Assembly (NCBI GenBank): GCA_002700365.1
Contig: PADB01000011.1
Coordinates: 62,001-126,000 of the forward strand
Length of the DNA: 64,000 bases
Origin: Kordiimonas sp.
GTDB lineage: Bacteria > Pseudomonadota > Alphaproteobacteria > Sphingomonadales > Emcibacteraceae
Reading direction: 5' to 3'
Made by a program: the position numbers and the translations under genes. The notes under the pieces were generated by a model. It was not told the origin of the DNA. It was given only the letters and a program-made list of their open reading frames with translations, and made no database searches. Below are positions 48,042-55,892 of this stretch, in pieces. Every line of letters starts with the position of its first letter. The stretch's first letter is position 1.

Positions 48042-48075
48042 CGTAAAAAGGCGGCCATAATGGCCGCCTTTACGT
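48042..48075 (-). terminator. Terminator between the two PEP-CTERM-like genes
   Basis: The stem CGTAAA-AGGCGGCCAT / ATGGCCGCCT-TTACG has a short loop. On the minus strand the second arm carries a TTTTT run. It follows the gene at 48114-48905 and so separates it from its paralog downstream. Confidence 0.8.
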
Positions 48076-48113
48076 GTGCCCTCAGTAGAAGGCGAATGTC
48101 TGTATGTCGCGGG

Positions 48114-48905
48114 TTATGCGACCTTCTTCCGGCGGCGCATCGCTCCCAGACCTGTCAAACCAACAAGCGTTAGGGCTGCTACCGCTGGCTCTGATACTGA
48201 ACTGCCGAAATGCGCCACACCTTCGATAATATCGTTGGCACATGTCATTTGCCAACGAAACGCAATCTGGCTGGCGGTGGCCAAGGACGTCCCGCTCACA
48301 TCAAAGACCATTTTCAGATAATCGTCTGATGTATTCGCCTGTACCTGATGGGTTTTATTCGCATTAAGCACCGTACCGCTGCGCACCATAATGATTTGCT
48401 TACCACTGCGTGCACTGCCAAAACTAAAGCTGCTGCTACTATCCGGGTTGGTCACCTGCACCAGTCGGGCACTGCTATTATCGGTGAAAGACCCGCGGTC
48501 ATTGCGCGCCCCATTCAGGTCATAGGCGTATTCCCATGTCGTAGAACTTGACTTGTAGAAATGGTCATATTTATAGGGCGCCGAACCATAAGGCGTCCAT
48601 GCCGCGCTATCACCGCTGGACTTCACGCTCATGAACAAATCGCCGTAATCATGATAATTCCCGGTGCTACGGTTATTATGATCGACAAAATTTGTATAAA
48701 TCTTCACCGTCATCAATGACCCTGTGCGGTTCACGGTCATATTGTGAATATTGTAATTACTACCGCCGATAGAATCCCGCGGGTTGGAACCGTCCCAACC
48801 GCCAATATAATTATCAGCAATATTCACTGTACCTGCTTGCGCGGATCCGGTCGCCAACCCCATGGCCACAACACCCAGTCCCAATACTTTTTTCCAACAA
48901 TGCAT
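48114..48905 (-). CDS. Exported protein with PEP-CTERM sorting tail (paralog 2)
   Basis: A 263-residue secreted protein. The signal peptide ends A-Q-A-G, the body is rich in Ser, Asn, Tyr and Asp, and the C-terminus has S-E-P-A, a 16-residue hydrophobic helix and R-R-R-K-K, a good PEP-CTERM domain. Such proteins are processed by exosortase and are often linked to exopolysaccharide. A near-perfect sigma-54 promoter lies about 115 bp upstream, as reported for PEP-CTERM genes controlled by PrsK/PrsR. It is homologous to the gene at 47108-47890. Confidence 0.82.
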   Translation of the reverse strand: MHCWKKVLGLGVVAMGLATGSAQAGTVNIADNYIGGWDGSNPRDSIGGSNYNIHNMTVNRTGSLMTVKIYTNFVDHNNRSTGNYHDYGDLFMSVKSSGDSAAWTPYGSAPYKYDHFYKSSSTTWEYAYDLNGARNDRGSFTDNSSARLVQVTNPDSSSSFSFGSARSGKQIIMVRSGTVLNANKTHQVQANTSDDYLKMVFDVSGTSLATASQIAFRWQMTCANDIIEGVAHFGSSVSEPAVAALTLVGLTGLGAMRRRKKVA

Positions 48906-49328
48906 CGCACTTCGCCTCTGTAAATTTTTTAATTTTCATCAGCATTTAGTCTCAAAATCTGAAGCATGGACCTCTGCTGATCAGCGGCACGAACCGCTAT
49001 AAATACACAGCCTCTGGTTTAGCAATTCATATGCCAATCTTATTTATTGTTTTTTATCAATGCGTTGCCATATTTTACATTTACGCGCACATCCTAAATG
49101 TAAAGAGTCCTGACTCAATGTCCCCATCCATCACCCGCATTGTCCCAAATCGGGACAGCTTTAACCGCCACAACCTCATTAGAAAAATCGTAACCACTTT
49201 GTGATAAGGCTATGGGCTGAAGAAAAATAGCCCGGCAAGAGACAGTAACAACTGTGAAAGGGCGCATATTCAAAGCCACAAATTTACGGCCAGACAACGA
49301 GATAATAAAGACAAAGGGTCACATCAGC
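48906..49328. other. Divergent intergenic region between PEP-CTERM gene and prsT-like gene
   Basis: About 420 bp with no supported gene. It contains the sigma-54 promoter facing left (49021-49036). No matching sigma-54 site facing the prsT-like gene was found. An imperfect repeat TTTACATTTACGCG ... AAATGTAAAG lies near 49073-49106. Confidence 0.55.
49021..49036 (-). promoter_or_regulatory. Sigma-54 promoter of the PEP-CTERM gene
   Basis: On the minus strand it reads TGGCATATGAATTGCT. This matches TGGCAC-N5-TTGCW at all but one position with exact spacing. The predicted start is near 49010, about 105 bases before the ATG at 48905. Confidence 0.8.
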
Positions 49329-52184
49329 ATGATACACTTTATTTCCCCTTCAACCTGGCGTCAGGGAATGGGGTTTTCCTGTCTGGCCAGTCTATTTGCC
49401 CTGCTGTTTATGACCCACGTCATTATCTCTCCCGCACAGGCGGCAATTGGTGACGGGGCCGCCAACAGCATCTATGAAGATGCGCTAAAGCGTTATCACA
49501 ACGGGGATGTTGATGATGCCATTATTTTCTTAAAAAATGCGCTGAAGGAAAATAGTCAGCATTTGCCATCGCGTATTCTTATGGCGGAAATCCTGATTGC
49601 CAAAGGTGATGGGGCTGCGGCTGAAATTGAGCTGAATTTCGTGCAAAAACGCGGTGCGGACCTAGACCGTCTGGTCGTTTTATTTGGTCACAGCTACCTG
49701 TTACAACAAAAATACGATGAACTATTGGAAAAAGTCCGCCCCGGCACCCGCAGCCGCAGTGTCGAAGCGGAAATTGCCTTATTGCGGGGACAATCCTATC
49801 TGGCCAAAAAGAGTATGGCCAATGCCGACAGCAGTTTCCGTGATGCCCTGCTGCAACAGCCCGGCATGGAAAAAGCATTATTGGGTCGCGCACAGGTCGC
49901 CGCTGCCCGCAAAGAATTTACACAGGCCATGGCCCATGTAGATGAGGCCCTACAGAGTTTCAGCCCCAGCCCCAGTGCCTGGATTATGAAAGCAAAACTG
50001 CTTAAGATCCAAGGATACAGCCAAGAGGCTATTGCCAGCATTAATGAAGCATTACGCCTGAATGATCGTCATGTATTGGCGTTGCTGACACGGGCCGGAC
50101 TTTATATTGACGAAAAACGTCTGGATGAGGCCGAAGCGGATCTGGATGGAATTCTCGCCCAAATTCCCAATGAACCGCAGGCCAAATACCTCAAAGCCAT
50201 TATCCATGCCGCGCGTGGGGATGCGGGCCAATCCGCAGAAAAAATAAACGAAATTATTGCGACATTGCGGTCCATTCCGCCAGAGGTGATGAAAACAACA
50301 CCCACCTATTTCTATCTGGCCGGGCTGGTCAATTACCAATTCGGGCATTTGGATGAAGCCCGTGGATATCTGAATAATTACCTGCGTATTCAAAAAAACG
50401 ATTTAACCGCGATGCGGCTATTGGGGGCACTGGAATTACAGGCCGGCGACCCAGTGACGGCAAATTTAATCCTGACAAATGCTCACCGGCTGCAACCAGA
50501 TAATCCCACTATTATGACGTTACTGGGATTTACCTATCTTGATATCGGCAGCATCCATAAAGCCAACCGTTATTTTGAACGGGTCGTCAATTTGCTCCCA
50601 GACAACAGTCAGGGGCTGGCCAATCTGGCAAGGGGCAAAATGGCCGCGGGCTCCATTGAAGATGCCATCGCCAATCTGATCCGCGCGGAAAAACATGATT
50701 TTGATGACCTTGATATCAAGGTTCTGCTGTCCCAGGCATACCAGCGGGCCGGGGCCCCGGATAAGGCCGTGGCGATTTTACAGAAATTAATCCGGGATGT
50801 GCCGGGCGATGCCCGCCTGCATCAATTACTGGCCACGGCACACGGCCTGAACGGTCAACATGGCCTGGCCCGCACCCATTACCAGAAATCATTAGACTAT
50901 GACAAAGATAACCTGGAGGCCATAACCCACCTTTCCCGCATGGACGTCATTGAGGAAAAGTGGGGTACGGCCCTGGACCGGTTACAAAAGGCGTTAACAG
51001 AACACCCCAATCAACCCCGCCTCATGCTGGAAATCGGTGATATTTATCTACTGCAGCAAGATCGCATCAATGCCCGCTTCTGGTATCAGAAAGCCTATAG
51101 CCTTGACAGTAACTCTTTTGATGCCCTGACCAAACAAATCGACCTTTATGTTCAGGAAGGTGTATTAGATAAGGCTATTCACCTCGCCAGTGAGTTTTCA
51201 ACACGCGCCCCGGAGGACGACAGCGTCCATACCCTGATCGGCCAATTGTATCTACAAGATAACAATCCCAGCAAAGCCATAGAAGCTTTCAAACTGGCGG
51301 CGAAATATGCCGTCAATCGCGGACAGGCTTTATTGACCCTCGCCGATGCGCGCCTGCTGATTAATGACCGCGCAGGGGCCGCAGCGGATCTACGAAAAGC
51401 CATTGCCTGGGATAATAGTCTGACGGACGCCTATGTCATGCTTATAAAAATGGCGATTGCGGGGCGCGAAGAACGCGAAGGCCTCCAGCTTTTAAAAGAA
51501 CTGAGATCCCTCCTTCCCGATAACCCCGCCAGCGACTTGCTCGCCGGGGAGCTATATATGGCCGTGCAAAATTACCCGAAAGCCGAAGTAGCCTATCATC
51601 AGGCCCGCCAAATACAGGATCATCCTTTAGCGGCGCTTGGCCTATATCAGGTTTATCGCCAGACAAACCGTTCTGATATGGCGCGGCAATTATTGGAAAA
51701 CTGGCATCATAAACACCCCAACGACCTCTTGGTGGCGCTGACGTTGGGCCATGATTATAAAATAACTGGCGAAATTACAAAAGCCGCCCAATTCCACAAC
51801 CGTCTGGAAACGCTTTTCTCCGATCATCCATTGGTTCTCAATAATGCCGCCAACATCTATTTCGAAAATGGTCAACAGGACCATGCCGTTAAAATTGCCG
51901 AAAAGGCTTTAAGCCTTTCACCGGACAATGTCGAAATTATGGATACGCTAGGCTGGATTTTAAGCCGCACCGGTAAACCCGAAGCCGCCCTGCCTTATTT
52001 CCGTAAGGCATTGGTCAGGGATTTCCAAAAGCCGGCCATTCACTACCATTTGGCTTTAACGTTATATGCTTTGGACCGAAAACGCGAAGCTATTGCCTCT
52101 CTGCGTCAGGCCCTGGGAATGCCCGAAGCGTTTGTTGAAAAAGAAACAGCCGGTGAATTGTTAAGGAAATGGCAGGAAGAATAA
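49329..52184 (+). CDS. prsT: PrsT-like TPR-repeat protein of PEP-CTERM systems
   Basis: About 951 residues: a signal peptide (hydrophobic stretch then P-A-Q-A-A), followed by more than 20 TPR-type repeats to the end. The opening repeat (Y-E-D-A-L-K-R-Y-H-N-G-D-V-D-D-A-I-I) and the R-x-L-x-A-E-I-L-I-A-K-G-D-G-A-A-A-E-I-E-L block match the PrsT family of large TPR proteins found with PEP-CTERM/exosortase loci. There is no lipobox. The frame opens at a GTG at 49254, but the ATG at 49329 directly precedes the signal peptide. Its adjacency to two PEP-CTERM-like proteins supports the call. Confidence 0.85.
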   Translation: MIHFISPSTWRQGMGFSCLASLFALLFMTHVIISPAQAAIGDGAANSIYEDALKRYHNGDVDDAIIFLKNALKENSQHLPSRILMAEILIAKGDGAAAEIELNFVQKRGADLDRLVVLFGHSYLLQQKYDELLEKVRPGTRSRSVEAEIALLRGQSYLAKKSMANADSSFRDALLQQPGMEKALLGRAQVAAARKEFTQAMAHVDEALQSFSPSPSAWIMKAKLLKIQGYSQEAIASINEALRLNDRHVLALLTRAGLYIDEKRLDEAEADLDGILAQIPNEPQAKYLKAIIHAARGDAGQSAEKINEIIATLRSIPPEVMKTTPTYFYLAGLVNYQFGHLDEARGYLNNYLRIQKNDLTAMRLLGALELQAGDPVTANLILTNAHRLQPDNPTIMTLLGFTYLDIGSIHKANRYFERVVNLLPDNSQGLANLARGKMAAGSIEDAIANLIRAEKHDFDDLDIKVLLSQAYQRAGAPDKAVAILQKLIRDVPGDARLHQLLATAHGLNGQHGLARTHYQKSLDYDKDNLEAITHLSRMDVIEEKWGTALDRLQKALTEHPNQPRLMLEIGDIYLLQQDRINARFWYQKAYSLDSNSFDALTKQIDLYVQEGVLDKAIHLASEFSTRAPEDDSVHTLIGQLYLQDNNPSKAIEAFKLAAKYAVNRGQALLTLADARLLINDRAGAAADLRKAIAWDNSLTDAYVMLIKMAIAGREEREGLQLLKELRSLLPDNPASDLLAGELYMAVQNYPKAEVAYHQARQIQDHPLAALGLYQVYRQTNRSDMARQLLENWHHKHPNDLLVALTLGHDYKITGEITKAAQFHNRLETLFSDHPLVLNNAANIYFENGQQDHAVKIAEKALSLSPDNVEIMDTLGWILSRTGKPEAALPYFRKALVRDFQKPAIHYHLALTLYALDRKREAIASLRQALGMPEAFVEKETAGELLRKWQEE

Positions 52185-52196
52185 CCTTCCTGCCAT
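52169..52196 (+). terminator. Stem-loop spanning the prsT-like stop codon
   Basis: A perfect 11-bp stem (ATGGCAGGAAG / CTTCCTGCCAT) has a six-base loop that includes the stop codon. No T-run follows, so it may be a weak terminator or an mRNA 3' protecting structure. Confidence 0.45.
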
Positions 52197-52293
52197 CATT
52201 TAAGAGGTTACTGCCCGGCCCGCTGTCGCAATTCAGATGACCGCCTTACCAATAGCCAGAAATCTTATCTCCCCGGGAGGCTCTCATAAAAAA

Positions 52294-52548
52294 TCACATC
52301 CCGGCTTGGCGCAATTGGCCTAACATTTTATCTGACACCACGGCCCGTTGTTGACGTGCCAAACGCGATGCCGTGCCGAAAACCGGCGTGCCAATATGAG
52401 ACATCGTTGCAGAATCTGTCACATTATTTGACAATTTTACCCGTTCTTCGCGGCCACCCGACAAGCGCCCCATACATATCGAAATTGAAAAACCCAATAA
52501 AATACTGATACTTAACCAGATCATCATGACAATCAAAGCGGTCTGCAT
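52294..52548 (-). CDS. Small single-pass membrane protein, unknown function
   Basis: About 84 residues. A single hydrophobic helix (about residues 4-26) is followed by a polar tail (G-G-R-E-E-R-V-K-L-S-N-N-V then R-L-A-R-Q-Q-R-A). AAGGAG lies seven bases before the ATG at 52548 and supports this start over the upstream Met at 52599. I do not recognise a family. It lies downstream of nrdB, beyond a terminator, so it is probably a separate unit. Confidence 0.6.
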   Translation of the reverse strand: MQTALIVMMIWLSISILLGFSISICMGRLSGGREERVKLSNNVTDSATMSHIGTPVFGTASRLARQQRAVVSDKMLGQLRQAGM

Positions 52549-52628
52549 TTTGTGTCTCCTTCGTCCATTTGCCTCATATAGACGCAAAGGACATGCCATT
52601 TTTCAATACTACCGGGAAAGGCCATAAA

Positions 52629-52651
52629 AAAAGAGGGCACAGCCCCCTTTT
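52629..52651 (-). terminator. Terminator after nrdB
   Basis: Minus-strand stem AAAAGGGGGC / GCCCTCTTTT (one mismatch) with a three-base loop and a following T-run, just past the nrdB stop. Confidence 0.75.
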
Positions 52652-52682
52652 CAATCACAACACTAGAAACCATCGACATCTT

Positions 52683-53642
52683 TTATTCAAAAGCTTCTTC
52701 CCATGTTCCTTTGGTAGAGGCCTTGGAATATTCTGTTGACCGGTTTTCGAAGAAATTCGTGTGTTCAATACCGTTCAAAATTTCATCCATCCATGGCAAA
52801 GGGTTGTTACCGACAAAATAAACAGGTGCCAGGCCCAACTGCGTCAAGCGACGATCCGCAATATAGCGGATATAATTTTTGACTTCCTGAGGTGTCAGCC
52901 CTTCTACTTCGCCTAGCTCGAACGCCAGATCAATAAAGGCATCTTCGTGCTCAACAATGGTTTTACAGGCGTTTGTCAGATCTTCTTGCAGTTCGTCCGT
53001 CCATATTTCCGGGTTTTCTTTCACGAATGTATGAAACAACTGCACAATAGAATTGGTATGTAACGTTTCATCGCGCACAGACCAGGTGACAATCTGCCCC
53101 ATGCCCTTCATTTTATTGAAACGCGGAAAATTCATTAAAATCGCGAAAGACGCAAAAAGCTGCAGTCCTTCGGTGAACCCGCCAAAAACAGCCAATGTTT
53201 TCGCAATATCTTCCTTTGTCTCCACGCCCCAAACCTGCATGAAGTCATACTTATCTTTCATTTGTTGATATTTCAAAAAGGCTTCATATTCACTTTCAGG
53301 AATGCCGATGGTATCCAGCAAATGGGAATACGCCGCCACATGCACCGTTTCCATATTGGAAAAAGCCGCCAGCATCATCTGGACTTCGGTCGGTTTGAAC
53401 ACCCGGGTATAATGACGCATATAGCAGTTATTCACTTCCACATCCGCCTGTGTGAAAAAGCGGAAAATCTGCATCAGCAGATTACGCTCGCTTTCTGACA
53501 ATTTCAGGTTCCAGTCCTTCACATCGTCTGCCATTGGCACTTCTTCAGGAAGCCAATGTAACCGTTGCTGTGTCAGCCAGGCATCATAAGCCCATGGATA
53601 CTGAAACGGTTTATAGACAATTCGTTCTTCAAGCAAAGACAT
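52683..53642 (-). CDS. nrdB: Ribonucleotide reductase class I, beta subunit
   Basis: A 319-residue R2 protein. The radical Tyr is in M-E-T-V-H-V-A-A-Y-S-H (E-x2-H-x3-Y, about residues 97-104), and further diiron ligands lie in Q-A-D-V-E-V, in E-G-L-Q-L-F and in R-D-E-T-L-H. It forms the diferric-tyrosyl cofactor that initiates nucleotide reduction in NrdA. It lies about 70 bp downstream of nrdA on the same strand. The C-terminal T-K-G-T-W-E-E-A-F tail is the expected NrdA-binding peptide. Confidence 0.95.
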   Translation of the reverse strand: MSLLEERIVYKPFQYPWAYDAWLTQQRLHWLPEEVPMADDVKDWNLKLSESERNLLMQIFRFFTQADVEVNNCYMRHYTRVFKPTEVQMMLAAFSNMETVHVAAYSHLLDTIGIPESEYEAFLKYQQMKDKYDFMQVWGVETKEDIAKTLAVFGGFTEGLQLFASFAILMNFPRFNKMKGMGQIVTWSVRDETLHTNSIVQLFHTFVKENPEIWTDELQEDLTNACKTIVEHEDAFIDLAFELGEVEGLTPQEVKNYIRYIADRRLTQLGLAPVYFVGNNPLPWMDEILNGIEHTNFFENRSTEYSKASTKGTWEEAFE

Positions 53643-53713
53643 GGAAATTCCTCACGCCGGTTAAATCACTTCTATATCAGAAAACTACGCCTTCTGGCTG
53701 TTGCAACGCACAG

Positions 53714-55579
53714 CTATTGGCAAGACAGGCACTCTTCGTAATTAGCCACTTCCTGTACTTTGACCAATTCATCTTCCTGTGCTTTACGTTTTGACGCTGT
53801 CGTAGAGGCTTCGGAACTTTCAGCACGCTGAATAGACAGTGACCGGCAGTAATACAGGCTCTTCAGGCCCTTCTTCCATGCCTGGAAATGCACTTGGTGC
53901 AGGTCGCGCTTATGCACATCTGCGGGCAGGAAAACATTAATCGACTGCGCTTGGTCCACAAAAGGCGCCCGGTCGGCACCATGTTCGACAACCCAGCGCT
54001 GATCTAATTCAAATGCGGTCTTAAACACATCTTTTTCATCATCACTCAGGAATTCCAGATGTTGCACAGAGCCCCCGTTCACGGTGATCGAAGACCATGT
54101 TTCCTGATCGTTGCGCCCTTTTTCATCTAACAAACGGGTCAAGGCCTTGTTACGAACATTAAAAGAACCGGACAATGTCTTTTGCGTAAAGCTATTGGCC
54201 GCAATGGGTTCCACCCCGGGGCTGGCCCCGCCACAAATGATGGAGATAGAAGCCGTAGGCGCAATTGCCGTTTTATTGGAAAAGCGTTCTTTAATCCCGT
54301 AATCCGCAGCATCCGGACAGGCCCCACGCTCTTCCGCCAATTCACGCGAAGCACTATTGACACCCTTGTGAATATGTTCAAAGACCTTCTTATTCCAAAC
54401 CTTTGCCATCACGGATTCAAACGGGATCATGCGATCCTGTAAGAAAGAATGGAATCCCATCACCCCAAGGCCTACACTGCGCTCACGCATGGCGGAATAT
54501 TTCGCCCGCGCCATGGTATCCGGGGCCCGGTCAATAAAGTCCTGTAATACATTATCCAGAAAACGCATCACATCCTTGATAAACTGGTCATTATCTTTCC
54601 AGCTGTCATATTCTTCCATATTCAGGGACGACAGGCAGCATACGGCCGTGCGGTTATTCCCCAAATGGTCAATACCCGTGGGCAATGTAATTTCACTACA
54701 CAGGTTAGACGTCTTAACGCTCAGGCCTGCAAGCTTATGATGTTCCGGCAAGGCCCGGTTCACATGGTCACCATAAACGATATAAGGCTCACCTGTTTCC
54801 ACCCGCGCGGTCAGAATACGTATCCATAAACTACGCGCCGAAACCCGTTTGATAACGGATTTATCATGGGGGCTGAGCAACGCCCATTCCTCGTCATTTT
54901 CCACCGCACGCATAAAGGCGTCAGAAACAAACAAGCCATGATGCAAATTCAACGCCTTACGGTTTGGGTCACCCCCGGTTGGACGACGAATTTCAATAAA
55001 TTCTTCAACTTCGGGATGGTCAATGGGCAGGTAAACCGCCGCTGACCCGCGCCGCAGGGAACCTTGAGAAATTGCCAGGGTCTGGCTATCCATCACCCGA
55101 ATGAACGGAACAATCCCTGATGTTTTACCATTGGATCCGACTTTTTCACCAATAGAGCGCAAATTCCCCCAATAACTGCCGATACCGCCGCCCTTGGACG
55201 CCAGCCAGACATTTTCATTCCATAGCTCTACAATCCCGTTCAGACTGTCATCCGCTTCATTCAGGAAACAGGAAATCGGCAAGCCACGTTTTGTCCCGCC
55301 ATTGCTGAGCACTGGTGTCGCCGGCATAAACCATAATTGACTGATATAATCGTAAACACGCTGGGCATGTTCATCATCATCGCCGTAAAAACTGGCAACG
55401 CGTGCAAATAAGTCCTGATAACTTTCACCGGGTAATAAATAGCGATCCGATAATGTCGCCTTACCAAATTCCGTCAGGAGGTCATCGCGTTCCGGCTTTG
55501 TAATAACCTTTGCGCGACTTTTTAGCTGTACTGTCCGAACCGCTTCTTTTAACCCCGTCACCATTCTGCTCCGTTGCAT
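53714..55579 (-). CDS. nrdA: Ribonucleotide reductase class I, alpha subunit
   Basis: A 621-residue R1 protein. The active-site loop S-N-L-C-S-E-I-T-L-P (N-x-C-x-E), a Cys in L-P-I-S-C-F-L-N, and the C-terminal redox pair N-Y-E-E-C-L-S-C-Q are all present. At this length it has no N-terminal ATP-cone, so overall activity control by dATP through a cone is absent here and in the short NrdB as well. It reduces ribonucleoside diphosphates for DNA synthesis. It forms an operon with nrdB. Confidence 0.95.
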   Translation of the reverse strand: MQRSRMVTGLKEAVRTVQLKSRAKVITKPERDDLLTEFGKATLSDRYLLPGESYQDLFARVASFYGDDDEHAQRVYDYISQLWFMPATPVLSNGGTKRGLPISCFLNEADDSLNGIVELWNENVWLASKGGGIGSYWGNLRSIGEKVGSNGKTSGIVPFIRVMDSQTLAISQGSLRRGSAAVYLPIDHPEVEEFIEIRRPTGGDPNRKALNLHHGLFVSDAFMRAVENDEEWALLSPHDKSVIKRVSARSLWIRILTARVETGEPYIVYGDHVNRALPEHHKLAGLSVKTSNLCSEITLPTGIDHLGNNRTAVCCLSSLNMEEYDSWKDNDQFIKDVMRFLDNVLQDFIDRAPDTMARAKYSAMRERSVGLGVMGFHSFLQDRMIPFESVMAKVWNKKVFEHIHKGVNSASRELAEERGACPDAADYGIKERFSNKTAIAPTASISIICGGASPGVEPIAANSFTQKTLSGSFNVRNKALTRLLDEKGRNDQETWSSITVNGGSVQHLEFLSDDEKDVFKTAFELDQRWVVEHGADRAPFVDQAQSINVFLPADVHKRDLHQVHFQAWKKGLKSLYYCRSLSIQRAESSEASTTASKRKAQEDELVKVQEVANYEECLSCQ

Positions 55580-55789
55580 ATATTGTTTCAGCCCACATTG
55601 TTAAAAGGCCCCGCCACTCCCATAGCTTGTCCTCAAACGCCGAAACGACCCCTACCTAATTTTGTTCTCTTGCCTGACAGTATGAACGAAGAAATATTCG
55701 CAATTAACATTCTCTGATTTGCGACTCAATCACCGCAACCTAAGGAAAAAAGCCACTTCTACGCTATCTACCCCTAGTCCACACCCTAA

Positions 55790-55805
55790 GCACAAGATAT
55801 GGTAT
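55790..55805. promoter_or_regulatory. Possible NrdR box upstream of nrdA
   Basis: GCACAAGATATGGTAT matches 12 of 16 positions of the NrdR box consensus (acaCwAtATaTwGtgt), about 210 bp upstream of nrdA. A weaker similar segment follows at 55825-55840, but the spacing of 35 bp is not the usual 31-32, so the pair is uncertain. nrdR itself is not in the window. Confidence 0.35.
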
Positions 55806-55892
55806 TTGCGCCCTATGTTAATGTCAACAAGTTGTAGTCTATTCTTTTACATTGACATTGAAATTACAGGGAAATTACAGATTTTTTTCATT

